Translations under genes and position numbers: made by a program
Origin: Ruegeria marina
Lineage (GTDB): Bacteria; Pseudomonadota; Alphaproteobacteria; Rhodobacterales; Rhodobacteraceae
Direction of reading: 5' to 3'
Length of the DNA stretch: 64,000 nt
Assembly: GCF_900101475.1 (NCBI RefSeq)
Contig: NZ_FMZV01000017.1
Span: forward strand, 1-64,000
Shown here: one piece after another, positions 17,736 to 27,153 of the stretch
Layout: each line of letters starts with the position of its first letter
Numbering within the stretch: the first letter of the stretch is position 1
Notes under the pieces: model-generated
The model's database searches: none
Told to the model about the DNA's origin: nothing
What the model saw: the letters and a program-made list of their open reading frames with translations, nothing else

Positions 17736-18349
17736 GACACTGCCCGCATCAACGCCGCCAGCGCCGCCACTTCGGCCCCGGTCCCGGCTTTCTCCAGCGC
17801 CTCTGCGGCCCCCATCCGCGCGGCGTCGGGCTTGTTCTGCCCCAGCTTCCAAGTCCCCTGCACATCTTCAATGCGGAACCGGCAGGGCACGATCATCCGC
17901 ATCATGCGTTCCAGCCCCTCGGGCTGCATCTTGTCCGCGACCCAGCGCACCTTGGGGCTAAGGCGCCCCTCGAACTCGGCCGATAGCCGGTCGAGCAGGC
18001 CGCGCATCTCCTCCTGCGGCCGCAGTTCCAGTCGGCCGACCAGATGCACGGCGACATAGTTCCAGGTCGGCACCTGCTCCTCCATCCCGTACCAGTCGGG
18101 CGAGACATAGCTGTCCGGCCCGCTGACCACGAGCCGCCCCGGCACCGGCTCTGCCAGCAGCCGCACGATCGGGTTCGATCGCACCAGATGCAGTTCGACC
18201 ACATCCCCGGCCGGGTTCAGCAGGAATGGCACATGGCTGATCAACGGCGCGCCTTGCGCCGCCATCGCCAGCACGCCGAACCCTCGGGCGCGTGCGAACT
18301 CCAGATTGCGCGCGGTGCTTTCGCCGCGAAACGCGAGGTTGGGGTGCAT
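17732..18349 (-). CDS. PaiB-like FMN-binding protein
   Basis: A 205-aa protein of the PaiB/FMN-binding split-barrel family. It has the family's opening [42 protein letters not shown], and [14 protein letters not shown]. The Bacillus member was linked to protease and sporulation control; here a flavin-dependent or regulatory role is only possible. ATG 18349 follows a perfect AGGAGG. Convergent with the hydrolase gene, with overlapping stops. Confidence 0.9.
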   Translation of the reverse strand: MHPNLAFRGESTARNLEFARARGFGVLAMAAQGAPLISHVPFLLNPAGDVVELHLVRSNPIVRLLAEPVPGRLVVSGPDSYVSPDWYGMEEQVPTWNYVAVHLVGRLELRPQEEMRGLLDRLSAEFEGRLSPKVRWVADKMQPEGLERMMRMIVPCRFRIEDVQGTWKLGQNKPDAARMGAAEALEKAGTGAEVAALAALMRAVS

Positions 18350-18650
18350 GCTTGTCCTCCTGTCCTGCAGGAACGTCTTGCAGCGCAGCCCGCTGCTTGG
18401 CAAGCGCTCCTCGGTTCGTGCTCGCACCGAGGCGCGCCAGCCGGCATGCCTGCGTCACCGGCCGCGCCGCGCTCCAGATCACGGCCACCCGGCCGAAACG
18501 TCACGGCACCGCCTGATCTTCATCTTTCCACAAATGCTCCGGAGGCGTCTCCGCAGCACGGAGACGGGGGCAGCGCCCCCCTCCCGCCCCGTAAACCCCT
18601 TGAGGCCCGGGACGCAGCCCGCTAAGCACATCGCGCAAAGGAGCCCGCCC
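18350..18650. other. 301-bp intergenic region upstream of aroC
   Basis: This lies between the divergent PaiB-like gene and aroC. It holds the ribosome sites of both, and copy B of the two-hairpin repeat (about 18524-18580) some 70 bp before aroC. No gene seen otherwise. Confidence 0.5.
18524..18580 (+). repeat. Dispersed two-hairpin repeat, copy B
   Basis: It contains CAAATGCTCCGGAGG, then hairpin 1 CGTCTCCG-CAGCA-CGGAGACG (18546-18566) and hairpin 2 GGGGGC-AGC-GCCCCC (18566-18580). The lead sequence has diverged from copies A and C, but the two-hairpin layout is the same. Confidence 0.7.
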
Positions 18651-19751
18651 ATGTCGATGAACAGCTTTGGCCATCTTTTCCGCGTCACCACCTGGGGCGA
18701 AAGCCACGGACCCGCGCTTGGCGCCACGGTCGACGGTTGCCCGCCGGGCGTGCCCATCGACGAGGCGATGATCCAGCACTGGCTCGACCGCCGCAAACCC
18801 GGTCAGAACAAATACACGACCCAGCGCCGCGAAGCGGACGAGGTGAAGATCCTGTCCGGCGTGTTCGAGGGCCAGACCACCGGCACGCCGGTGCAGCTGA
18901 TGATCGAGAACACCGATCAGCGCTCCAAGGACTACGGTGACATCAAGGACAAGTTTCGCCCCGGCCACGCCGACATCACCTATTTCCAGAAATACGGCAT
19001 CCGCGACTATCGCGGCGGCGGCCGCAGTTCGGCCCGCGAAACCGCCGCGCGGGTGGCCGCCGGTGGGCTGGCGCGTGAGGCGATCCGGGCGCTTGCGCCA
19101 AATGTCCAGATCACCGGCTACATGGTGCAGATGGGCCCGAACCGGATCGACCGCACCCGTTTCGACTGGTCGCAGATCGAACAGAACCCGTTCTGGGTGC
19201 CCGACGCCCAGGCCGCCTCCGACTGGGCCGACTATCTCGACGGGCTGCGCAAATCCGGCAACTCGGTCGGCGCGGTGATCGAGGTCGTTGCACGCGGCGT
19301 GCCCGCTGGCCTCGGCGCGCCGGTCTATGGCAAGCTCGACACCGATCTGGCCGCCGCGATGATGTCGATCAACGCGGTCAAGGGCGTCGAGATCGGCGAG
19401 GGCATGGCCGCCGCCGAACTGACTGGCGAGGCCAATGCCGACGAGATCTTCATGGGACAGAACGGCCCGCAATACAGCTCGAACCACGCCGGCGGCATTC
19501 TGGGCGGCATTTCCACCGGGCAGGACATCGTGGTGCGGTTCGCGGTGAAACCCACCTCCTCGATCCTGACCACCCGCAAGACCATTACCAGGACCGGCGA
19601 GGAAACCGAGATCATCACCAAGGGCCGCCACGACCCCTGCGTCGGCATCCGTGCCGTGCCGGTGGGCGAGGCAATGATGGCCTGCGTGATTCTCGACCAC
19701 CTGCTGCTGCACCGCGGCCAGATCGGGGCCAATCGTGGCCATATCGGCTGA
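18651..19751 (+). CDS. aroC: Chorismate synthase
   Basis: A 366-aa cytoplasmic enzyme that converts EPSP to chorismate, the last shikimate step, using reduced FMN. The hallmarks are present: [10 protein letters not shown] (family signature 1), [54 protein letters not shown], and the C-terminal [21 protein letters not shown] 18651 follows AAAGGAG; a long upstream extension in the same frame is rejected. The 3' end overlaps the HD-domain gene by 17 bp. Confidence 0.97.
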   Translation: MSMNSFGHLFRVTTWGESHGPALGATVDGCPPGVPIDEAMIQHWLDRRKPGQNKYTTQRREADEVKILSGVFEGQTTGTPVQLMIENTDQRSKDYGDIKDKFRPGHADITYFQKYGIRDYRGGGRSSARETAARVAAGGLAREAIRALAPNVQITGYMVQMGPNRIDRTRFDWSQIEQNPFWVPDAQAASDWADYLDGLRKSGNSVGAVIEVVARGVPAGLGAPVYGKLDTDLAAAMMSINAVKGVEIGEGMAAAELTGEANADEIFMGQNGPQYSSNHAGGILGGISTGQDIVVRFAVKPTSSILTTRKTITRTGEETEIITKGRHDPCVGIRAVPVGEAMMACVILDHLLLHRGQIGANRGHIG

Positions 19752-20397
19752 CCTGCACGACGCGCTACGCAGCCTTGTCGCCACGCGCATGGTCACCGAC
19801 CCGGCACATGACCTGGCGCATCTGGACCGGGTCTGGGTCAATGTGCAGGCCATTGCCGGACCCGGGGCCGACAGGGATGTGCTGCTTGCCGCCAGCTATC
19901 TGCACGACCTCGTGAACCTGCCCAAGAACGCGCCCGACCGGCACACCGCCTCACGCCGCTCGGCGGAGGCGGCCGAGCCGCTGCTGCGCGAGCTTGGTTT
20001 CGATGCCATGCGCATCGCCGCCACCCGGCACGCCATCGTGGCGCACAGTTTCTCTGCCGGCATCCCGCCCGAGACCGAGGAGGCCCGTATCCTGCGCGAC
20101 GCCGACCGGCTCGATGCGCTGGGCGCCATCGGCATCGCACGCAACTTTTCCGTCTCGGGGTCGCTGGGCCGGGCGCTCTATGACCCCGCCGACCCGTTCT
20201 GCGAACACCGCGCCCCCGACGATACGCTCTATTCGCTCGATCACTGGCGGGTGAAACTTCTGGCCCTGCCGCAGGGCATGCTGACCACCAAGGGCCGCGT
20301 CCTGGCCGAGGCGCGCATCGCGCTGATGCTGCGCTTTCTCGACGATTTCGCCGCCGAGATCGGCACCCCCCTGCCTGTCGGTTGGATTCAGGCTTGA
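19735..20397 (+). CDS. HD-domain phosphohydrolase
   Basis: A 220-aa HD-superfamily protein. The metal site is visible as H in [12 protein letters not shown], the HD pair in [13 protein letters not shown], the H in [11 protein letters not shown] and the D in [13 protein letters not shown]. This pattern fits YedJ-like metal-dependent phosphohydrolases acting on nucleotides or other phosphoesters. The GTG at 19735 lies within the end of aroC, and the next gene starts at its stop, so aroC, HD and AEC genes look coupled. Confidence 0.85.
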   Translation: MAISADLHDALRSLVATRMVTDPAHDLAHLDRVWVNVQAIAGPGADRDVLLAASYLHDLVNLPKNAPDRHTASRRSAEAAEPLLRELGFDAMRIAATRHAIVAHSFSAGIPPETEEARILRDADRLDALGAIGIARNFSVSGSLGRALYDPADPFCEHRAPDDTLYSLDHWRVKLLALPQGMLTTKGRVLAEARIALMLRFLDDFAAEIGTPLPVGWIQA

Positions 20398-21335
20398 GCC
20401 AGATCCTGAGCATCACCTTCCCGATCTACGCCGCTCTGGCGGTCGGGTTCCTGGTGGTCCGGCAGGGCTGGTTCAGCACCGGCGACATGCGGGTTCTGGG
20501 CCGCTATGTGATGGATATCGCGCTGCCCGCGCTTCTCTTCAACGCGGTGGCCAGCCGCGATGTGGCCGAGGTGTTTCACCCCGGCTACATGCTGGCCTTT
20601 GCTGCCGCCGGCCTTGCCACAGTCGGGCTCAGCTATCTGTGGTTCACGCTGGCGGGCACCGAGGCCAGCCGCCGCGCGGTGGCCGTGATGGGCAGTTCCT
20701 GCCCCAATTCCGGTTTTGTCGGCTATCCTGTGATGCTGCTCACCTTTCCCGATCTGGCGGGCGTGATTCTGGCGCTCAACATGCTGGTCGAGAACGTGCT
20801 GATCATCCCCGCCTGCCTGATCCTGATGGACATGGCGCGTGGGCGCGGCCAGGGCGGCATCGGCCAGCGAATCGCGGGCATCCTCTGGGGCGTGCTGAAA
20901 CGTCCGATGGTGATCGGCCTGCTTTTGGGTCTGGCGGTCAGCCTCGCAGGCGTACCCATGCCGCAGGCCGTGACCCGGCTGATGCAGATGCTGGCCGCCT
21001 CCGCCTCGGCGCTGGCGCTCGTCGTGATCGGCGGTTCGCTCGCGGGCCTCAGCTGGCGCGGCAGCCGCTGGCATGCGGTGCAGATCTCGGCGCTGAAACT
21101 GCTGCTTCATCCGGCGCTGGCCCTTCTGGCGGTGATGCTGGTCGCCGCGATCGGCCTGCCGCTGGACGCCAACATGCGCACCGCCCTGATCCTGTCGGCG
21201 GCGATGCCGATGTTCGGCATCTACGCCGTTCTTGCGCAGGAACTGAGGCACGAAGGCATGGCCTCGATCGCGCTGCTCACGGCAACCACGCTGGCCTTCT
21301 TTACACTCTCGGGCCTCCTCTGGTGGCTGACCTGA
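20394..21335 (+). CDS. AEC-family permease
   Basis: A 313-aa integral membrane protein of the auxin-efflux-carrier (AEC) family with about ten hydrophobic helices. Typical features are the N-terminal PIYAALAVGFLVVRQGW, the central SCPNSGFVGYPVMLL and the late SAAMPMFGIYAVLAQEL. Bacterial members export or import small carboxylates and similar solutes; the substrate is unknown. No ATG is available near the start. TTG 20394, overlapping the HD stop (TTGA), gives the expected N-terminus MSQILSIT; TTG 20382 is an alternative. Confidence 0.87.
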   Translation: MSQILSITFPIYAALAVGFLVVRQGWFSTGDMRVLGRYVMDIALPALLFNAVASRDVAEVFHPGYMLAFAAAGLATVGLSYLWFTLAGTEASRRAVAVMGSSCPNSGFVGYPVMLLTFPDLAGVILALNMLVENVLIIPACLILMDMARGRGQGGIGQRIAGILWGVLKRPMVIGLLLGLAVSLAGVPMPQAVTRLMQMLAASASALALVVIGGSLAGLSWRGSRWHAVQISALKLLLHPALALLAVMLVAAIGLPLDANMRTALILSAAMPMFGIYAVLAQELRHEGMASIALLTATTLAFFTLSGLLWWLT

Positions 21336-22667
21336 TCAGCGCCAGGCGGCGGGCGACGATCCCAGATCGCAAGCCGCACTGTCCCAGTGCATCGGCGCCC
21401 CCTCGACGCTCAGCGCCGGCTTCAACCGCCGCGCCGGTCCCCAAGGCGTCTGCTCCTGCCAATCCGACAGGTCATCGGGCGCAGACCCGGTGATCGCCGG
21501 ACCCTCCTCGGCCGCCTCCAAGGCACAATGCAGTTCTGCCGTCCGCGCCAAGGACAACCGGGCCGAGGACACGCCCTCGCCCCGCGCCGCCCGCGCCAGC
21601 GCCGACAAGACCGCCGCCGCCATCAGGTAGCCCGTCGCATGGTCCAGCGCCTGCACCGGCAACGGATGCGGCTTGTCGGCCCCGGCCCAACCCATGCCCG
21701 CCTTGGCGATGCCACAGCTCATCTGCACCAGCGAATCGAACCCGCGACGCCCCGCCCATGGCCCGGTCCAGCCATAGGCGCAGAGGCTCACCTCGATCAG
21801 GTTCGGCGCCAGTTCCATCCGCCGCTCGGGCGGCACCAACGCATCCAGCGCGCCGGGCCGATAGCCATGCACCAGCACATCCGCCCCCTCCAGCAGCGCC
21901 TCGAACCGGACCCGGTCGGCGGCCTGTTTCAGGTCCAGATGGGCACAGGTCTTGCCCAGTGTTACATCTGGCACCACCCCCGGTTCCGACCAGCTTGGCG
22001 GGTCGATGCGCAGCACCTCGGCCCCGTACCCGGCCAGCGTCCGAGTCGCCATCGGCCCCGCCAGCACCCGTGTCAGGTCGAGCACCCTCAGCCCCGCCAG
22101 CGGCCGCGCCCGCGTGCCGCCATAATCGCGCAAGGCACCTGCGCGCGTCGCCCAATGCACCAGCGGTTCCGCCGCCACCGCTGCCCCCTGCGGATGCGCC
22201 AGCCAGGCCGCGCGATCGCGCATCGCCGCCGCAGCTCCGCCCGCGCTCACAACAGCGGTTTCCAGCGCGTCGATCTGCCAGCCGCGCAGCGCCTCGGCCA
22301 CCTTTGCGCGCTCGGCCCCGCACCCAAGTACCGACAGCGCCGCATCCCGGTGATGCGGCGCATTGGTATGCAACCTGATCCAGCCATCCGCCGCCGCATA
22401 GTCACCCGCAATCGGATCCCAGGCGCCGGGCATCTGCCAGCCCTGTGGATGGATTGACCAGGAGTACCACAGCGACGCCAACCGCCGGTCGACCATGACC
22501 GCCGGGCGCGGCCCAAGACCCTTGGCCTCGATCAACGCGCCCAGCGCCGAACCCACCGCGCCAAAGCATCTGGTCGCGAGTTCTGTCACCGCGAACCGCG
22601 AAGGCCACGCGCCCCGACCCTGAACATCAAACGCCTGCGGTCCGAATGCGGCTGATACCTGATCCAT
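21336..22667 (-). CDS. CaiB/BaiF-type (class III) CoA-transferase
   Basis: A 443-aa family III CoA-transferase. LRVLDLTRVLAGPMATRTLA, YGAEVLRIDPP, DVLVHGYRPGAL, and RGFDSLVQMSCGIA with the expected catalytic Asp are all present. It moves CoA between organic acids; the acids are unknown. The first half before about residue 190 is less typical and may be a diverged duplicate domain. ATG 22667 follows GGGAG. Its stop abuts the convergent AEC gene, with no spacer. Confidence 0.85.
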   Translation of the reverse strand: MDQVSAAFGPQAFDVQGRGAWPSRFAVTELATRCFGAVGSALGALIEAKGLGPRPAVMVDRRLASLWYSWSIHPQGWQMPGAWDPIAGDYAAADGWIRLHTNAPHHRDAALSVLGCGAERAKVAEALRGWQIDALETAVVSAGGAAAAMRDRAAWLAHPQGAAVAAEPLVHWATRAGALRDYGGTRARPLAGLRVLDLTRVLAGPMATRTLAGYGAEVLRIDPPSWSEPGVVPDVTLGKTCAHLDLKQAADRVRFEALLEGADVLVHGYRPGALDALVPPERRMELAPNLIEVSLCAYGWTGPWAGRRGFDSLVQMSCGIAKAGMGWAGADKPHPLPVQALDHATGYLMAAAVLSALARAARGEGVSSARLSLARTAELHCALEAAEEGPAITGSAPDDLSDWQEQTPWGPARRLKPALSVEGAPMHWDSAACDLGSSPAAWR

Positions 22668-22768
22668 ACCCTGTGCTCCCGTGAACTTTCTGCACTTGCA
22701 CAATGACTGTTACCGTTACCAGAAATCAACCAATTGATCTTTCCCAGCCAAAGGCGCAGGTTCGCGCC

Positions 22769-23704
22769 ATGGCAAAGCCCTTAACATCGCATCGACCGAT
22801 TCTGGCGGTCACACTGAAACTCGGCGCGCTGTTCCTGTTCACCGGCATGTCGGCGATGATCAAGGCATTATCCGCCGATTTTCCACCCGGCGAGATGGTG
22901 TTCTTCCGGTCGCTCTTTGCCATCCCGGTCATCTTCGTCTGGCTGATCGCACGCGGCGAGATGCGGCAGGGTCTGATCGTCAAGAAACCGATGGGCCATT
23001 TCTGGCGCGGCGTTCTGGGTACCGGAGCCATGGGGCTGACCTTTACCGGGCTTGGCCTGCTGCCCTTGCCCGAAGTGACGGCCATCGGCTATGCCACCCC
23101 GATCTTTACCCTGATCCTGGCGGCACTGATGCTGGGCGAGACCATCCGGCTGGTGCGCATCGGCGCCGTGGTACTGGGTCTGCTGGGGGTGATCGTCATG
23201 CTCTGGCCGCGGCTGGGCGCGGGGGCCTCGCTGGACCAGGCGGCCACCATCGGGGCGCTCTGCATATTGGGGGCTACCATCGCCCGCGCCTTTGTCCAGA
23301 TCCATATCCGGCAATTGGTGCAGGTCGATCATGCCGCCGCCATTGTCTTCTATTTCTCGCTGACGGCGACACTGCTTTCCGGGCTGACAGTCTTTTTCGG
23401 CTGGACCATGCCAACCTGGGAGCAGGCCGCGATCCTGATCCTGACCGGGCTGGTCGGCGGCGTGGCGCAGATCCTCGTCACCTCCTCCTACCGGTTTGCC
23501 CAGGCCTCGATGCTGGCGCCCTACGACTATGCCTCGATGCTGTTCGCCATCGTCATCGGCTATCTCTGGTTCGACGAATTGCCGACCCTGGTGATGCTGG
23601 CCGGCGCCACGCTGGTGATTGCGGGCAACGTGGTCGTGATCTGGCGCGAGCGGCAGCTGGGCCTCGACACGGCCAAGACACGCCCGCTCAATCCCAAGGC
23701 ATGA
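22769..23704 (+). CDS. DMT-superfamily (EamA) permease
   Basis: A 311-aa membrane protein with ten predicted helices and two EamA repeats. Landmarks are FPPGEMVFFRSLFAIPVIF, TGLGLLPLPEVTAIGYATPI, LGETIRLVRIGAVVLGLLGV and the second-repeat ASMLAPYDYASMLFAIVIGY. It probably exports or imports a small metabolite. The start is uncertain: ATG 22769 gives MAKPLTSHRP, while the frame is open from 22703. Divergent from the CoA-transferase gene. Confidence 0.87.
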   Translation: MAKPLTSHRPILAVTLKLGALFLFTGMSAMIKALSADFPPGEMVFFRSLFAIPVIFVWLIARGEMRQGLIVKKPMGHFWRGVLGTGAMGLTFTGLGLLPLPEVTAIGYATPIFTLILAALMLGETIRLVRIGAVVLGLLGVIVMLWPRLGAGASLDQAATIGALCILGATIARAFVQIHIRQLVQVDHAAAIVFYFSLTATLLSGLTVFFGWTMPTWEQAAILILTGLVGGVAQILVTSSYRFAQASMLAPYDYASMLFAIVIGYLWFDELPTLVMLAGATLVIAGNVVVIWRERQLGLDTAKTRPLNPKA

Positions 23705-23760
23705 CCTTTACCTTTCCGCGCCACGCCCTAGGGTAGCGCGCAACCGGGAAAGGAATGAAG

Positions 23761-24360
23761 ATGACCGACGCACAGGATCACAAGGAAAAGATGAAGGCCG
23801 TGCAGGCCGAGCACCGCAAGAAAGTGTCCGAGGCGGTCGACCCCGGCCGCGGGCTGGTGCTGATCAATACCGGCAAGGGCAAGGGCAAGTCCTCGGCTGC
23901 CTTCGGCGTGGTGATCCGGGCGCTGGGCTGGGGGCAAAAGGTCGCCGTGGTCCAGTTCATCAAGGGCAAGTGGAAAACCGGCGAGCGGCGTTTCTTCGAA
24001 GAACACAATCTGGTGACCTGGCACACGATGGGCGAGGGTTTCACCTGGGACACCCAGGACCGCGACCGCGACATCGCCGCCGCCACCGCCGCCTTTGCCA
24101 AGGCGCGCGAATTGATGGAGAGCGGCGATTACGACCTGGTGGTGCTGGACGAGATCAACATCGCGCTGCGCTATGAATACCTGTCGGTCGATACTGTGCT
24201 TGACGGGCTCAAGGCGCGCTCGGACCGCACCAGCGCGTTTCTTACGGGGCGCGACGCGCCGCAGGCGCTGCGCGACTATGCCGATCTGGTGACCGAGATG
24301 ACGGTCGAGAAACACCCGTTCGAAGCCGGGATCAAGGCGCAGCGCGGCGTGGATTTCTGA
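23761..24360 (+). CDS. cobO: Cob(I)yrinic acid a,c-diamide adenosyltransferase
   Basis: A 199-aa CobO/BtuR-type ATP:corrinoid adenosyltransferase acting in adenosylcobalamin synthesis or salvage. The P-loop is INTGKGKGKSSAAFG. VVQFIKGKWKTGER, GEGFTWDTQDRDRD and VVLDEINIALRY are diagnostic. The N-terminal basic helix (DHKEKMKAVQAEHRKK) is usual for the alphaproteobacterial form. ATG 23761 is preferred, with AAGGA upstream; ATG 23755 is possible. No other cob genes are in the window. Confidence 0.95.
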   Translation: MTDAQDHKEKMKAVQAEHRKKVSEAVDPGRGLVLINTGKGKGKSSAAFGVVIRALGWGQKVAVVQFIKGKWKTGERRFFEEHNLVTWHTMGEGFTWDTQDRDRDIAAATAAFAKARELMESGDYDLVVLDEINIALRYEYLSVDTVLDGLKARSDRTSAFLTGRDAPQALRDYADLVTEMTVEKHPFEAGIKAQRGVDF

Positions 24361-24365
24361 CCCGC

Positions 24366-25232
24366 ATGACCCGGCAGGCCGAGAACCTCAGCGGCAGTCT
24401 CTACATGGTCGCCGCCATGGGCGCCTTTGCGCTCGAGGATATGTTCGTCAAATCCGCCACCGCCGTCCTGCCCGTCGGGCAGGTGCTGATCCTCTTCGGG
24501 CTTGGCGGCATGGCGATATTTGCCCTGCTGGCCCGCTGGCGCGGTGAGGCGGCGCTGGTCCGGCCTGACCGGACCTTAGCCGTCCGTTCCGGTTTCGAGG
24601 TGATGGGCCGCATCTGCTATACGCTGGCGCTGGCGTTGACGCCCCTCACCAGCACCTCGGCCATCCTTCAGGCGACCCCGCTGGTGGTGGCGATGGGGGC
24701 GGCACTGTTTCTGGGCGAAACCGTGGGCTGGCGGCGTTGGGTGGCGATCCTGATCGGGCTGGCCGGTGTGCTGCTGATCCTGCGGCCCGGAATGGAAGGG
24801 TTCGTCCCCGCCTCGATCTTTGCCGTCCTCGGCATGATCGGCTTTGCCGGGCGCGATCTGGCCACCCGCGCCGCGCGGCCCCGGCTGAGCAACGCGCAAC
24901 TGGGCGTCTACGGTTTCGGCGCGCTGGTCGTGTCGGGCGTGCTGGCGCTCGGCTGGACCGGCGGAGCCACCTTGCCCGATCCGCATACGGCCCTGCACCT
25001 GGCCGCCGCGATCCTGTTCGGTGTTCTGGCCTACGAATGCCTGACCCGCGCGATGCGGCGGGGCGAGATCTCGGTCATCGCACCCTTCCGTTATGTCCGG
25101 CTGGTCTTTGCCATGATCCTCGGCATCGTCGTTTTCGGCGAAAGCCCCGATGCCGCCACCTGGGCTGGCAGCGCCATCATCGTTGCCGGCGGCATCTACA
25201 CCATCCTGCGCGAGCGGCGTGCAAGACGCTGA
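24366..25232 (+). CDS. DMT-superfamily (EamA) permease
   Basis: A 288-aa ten-helix EamA permease only 5 bp after cobO, so probably in one transcript. Motifs are MGAFALEDMFVKSATAVLP, LTSTSAILQATPLVVAMGA, LGETVGWRRWVAILIGLAGV and APFRYVRLVFAMILGIVVFG. Its coupling with cobO hints at, but does not show, a cobalamin-related substrate. It is distinct in sequence from the EamA protein at 22769. Confidence 0.86.
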   Translation: MTRQAENLSGSLYMVAAMGAFALEDMFVKSATAVLPVGQVLILFGLGGMAIFALLARWRGEAALVRPDRTLAVRSGFEVMGRICYTLALALTPLTSTSAILQATPLVVAMGAALFLGETVGWRRWVAILIGLAGVLLILRPGMEGFVPASIFAVLGMIGFAGRDLATRAARPRLSNAQLGVYGFGALVVSGVLALGWTGGATLPDPHTALHLAAAILFGVLAYECLTRAMRRGEISVIAPFRYVRLVFAMILGIVVFGESPDAATWAGSAIIVAGGIYTILRERRARR

Positions 25233-25289
25233 CTGGCCCCGCCGGGGCCAGCCGCAGAATTTCTGTCACGGGAAGATTTTCGATCTTCC
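25233..25289. terminator. Paired hairpins between convergent genes
   Basis: Two hairpins lie between the EamA gene and phoD. CTGGCCCC-GCC-GGGGCCAG at 25233-25251 begins directly after the EamA stop. GGAAGAT-TTTCG-ATCTTCC follows at 25271-25289. Neither has a long T-run, but their placement fits a bidirectional terminator. Confidence 0.6.
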
Positions 25290-25299
25290 GCCCCAACCG

Positions 25300-26868
25300 T
25301 CAGAGCGCGGTCAGGACCGGGTCGAGCGTGACAGACCACAGTTCGCTATTGCCGCGATCCATCAGCCGCACCTTCATCTGCTGGGTCGCGCCGTTGATGT
25401 CCACGAGACCGAAGAACTGCAGCCCCATGCTGGGCGGCAGGTTCGCCCCCTGCTCTGGCGCAGGCGCCTTGACGAATTTCACCTCGGGGCCAAAGGTTTG
25501 GTCCAGCTCGTTGGGGCCGAATGTTCCGGCATGCAGCGGGCCCGAGACGAATTCCCAGAACGGGTCGAAATCCTGGAACTGCGCCCGGTCCGGGCTGTAG
25601 TGATGCGCGGCGGTGTAATGCACATCCGCGGTGAACCACACGGTGTTCCGGATACCCGCGCTCTTGATGAACCGCAACAGATCGGCAATCTCCAGCTCGC
25701 GCCCTCTGACCGGACCATTGTCGCCGTTCGCGATCGCCTCGGCCCCGGCCTGCTCCTTCCAGTTGTCCCAGACGATCACGCCGATCGGCATGTCCGAGGC
25801 GATCACCTTCCACGTCGCGGTCGAGGCCGCCAGTTCCCGCTTGATCCAGGCCAGCTGCTCGGCACCCAGGATGCGGCTCTGGTCGGTAATCTCTTCCTCC
25901 ATAGAGGCACCGTTCGGCCCGCGGTAGCTGCGCAGGTCAAGGAAGAACACGTCCAGCATCGGCCCGTAAGAGATCTTGCGATAGACCCGGCCTGGCTCGG
26001 CCGGGGTGATCCTGAGCGGCGTCATCTCGTGGAAGGCGCGGGCTGCCCGGCTTTGCAGCACATGCACGGATTTTTCGGAGTAGCGGTCATCGCTCAACAG
26101 GTCCTTTGCATCGGACCAGTTGTTGACCACCTCGTGGTCGTCCCACTGGAAGAACGTCGGGCAAACGGCGTTCATCGCCTGCACATGCGCGTCCATCAGG
26201 TTGTATTTCCACTGGCCGCGGAATTCGTCCAGGGATTCGGCGACCTTGCGCTTCTCGTCGATCAGGGTGGTGTTTTTCCAGATCACCGCGCCGTCCTTTT
26301 CGACCACGTCCTTCATCGGACCGTCCGCATAGATCGTGTCGCCTGAGTGGATGAAGAAATCGGGCTGGTGCTGCGCCATCGTGGCATAGGTCCGCATGCC
26401 CTCGTCATCGATGCCCCAGCCCTGGCCGGCGGTATCGCCCGACCAGGCAAAGCGCACGTCGCGCCTTGCGTTGGGCGCGGTGCGGAACCGGCCGACAATC
26501 GGCTCGGACAGCGCGCTGATGTCGTTCAGGTCCGCGGCGACAAAGCGATAGAACACGTCCTGATCCGACGGCAGCCCCTCGACCAGCCGCTTTACGGCAA
26601 AATCGCTGTCCGGCGTGGCGAACATCGGCGTCAGGCGGCGCGCATCCGCAAAACTCTCGGTGGTGGATATGTCCATCATCACCCTTGCCGGGCGGTCGGT
26701 GCGCGTCCAGATCATCCCCGAGACGGTGTCAACGTCACCGGATTGCACCCCATGGGTAAACATCGGGCGCGACGAGGCCCGGCTGATCGCGGGCATCGCC
26801 AACGTGGCTGTAAAGGCTGTGCCACCGGCCAGAAATGCGCGGCGCGAAGGGTGAAGAATGCGTGTCAT
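25300..26868 (-). CDS. phoD: PhoD-type alkaline phosphatase/phosphodiesterase, Tat-exported
   Basis: A 522-aa secreted metallophosphoesterase. The N-terminus MTRILHPSRRAFLAGGTA is a Tat signal (SRRAFLAG), cleaved near residue 31. GVQSGDVDTVSGMIWTRTDR is the PhoD N-terminal domain. The metal and catalytic region includes WSGDTAGQGWGID, FFIHSGDTIYADGP, QWDDHEVVNNW, ASDMPIGVIVW and WFTADVHYTAAHHYSP. The family uses Ca2+/Fe3+ to release phosphate from mono- and diesters, usually under phosphate limitation; I did not find a clear Pho box. It is monocistronic. Confidence 0.92.
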   Translation of the reverse strand: MTRILHPSRRAFLAGGTAFTATLAMPAISRASSRPMFTHGVQSGDVDTVSGMIWTRTDRPARVMMDISTTESFADARRLTPMFATPDSDFAVKRLVEGLPSDQDVFYRFVAADLNDISALSEPIVGRFRTAPNARRDVRFAWSGDTAGQGWGIDDEGMRTYATMAQHQPDFFIHSGDTIYADGPMKDVVEKDGAVIWKNTTLIDEKRKVAESLDEFRGQWKYNLMDAHVQAMNAVCPTFFQWDDHEVVNNWSDAKDLLSDDRYSEKSVHVLQSRAARAFHEMTPLRITPAEPGRVYRKISYGPMLDVFFLDLRSYRGPNGASMEEEITDQSRILGAEQLAWIKRELAASTATWKVIASDMPIGVIVWDNWKEQAGAEAIANGDNGPVRGRELEIADLLRFIKSAGIRNTVWFTADVHYTAAHHYSPDRAQFQDFDPFWEFVSGPLHAGTFGPNELDQTFGPEVKFVKAPAPEQGANLPPSMGLQFFGLVDINGATQQMKVRLMDRGNSELWSVTLDPVLTAL

Positions 26869-27110
26869 GCGAAAACTCTCCTGTCTGGCGGCCGGGTGTT
26901 CCGGTCCGCTCGATTGGCAAGACGCATGAGAGCCGCAGAAGTGTAAAATCCGCGGCTCAGATTCTTGAACTTCTCACGATGATACTGTGACAGGTCCGGC
27001 CCGTCACCACATGCCGGCACGGAGTTCCGCGCCTGTCGCGCCACTTGATCCTGTTCCAACGCGACCCACTGCATCGTCGAGGTCACGACCCGGATCGTCT
27101 AAACGAAGAA

Positions 27111-27132
27111 GGGCGCCGGATTACCGGCGCCC
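27111..27132 (-). terminator. Intrinsic terminator of ilvE
   Basis: GGGCGCCGG-4 nt-CCGGCGCCC is a perfect 9-bp stem 22 bp past the ilvE stop, followed on the minus strand by TTCTTCGTT. The T-run is interrupted, but the stem is strong. Confidence 0.75.
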
Positions 27133-27153
27133 AAACTTAACACGGGTCGAGCT

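Noticed and set aside
18306-18650. N-terminal extension of aroC
   Set aside because: The extension reads through the repeat and the opposite PaiB start; AAAGGAG before ATG 18651 gives the normal enzyme length.
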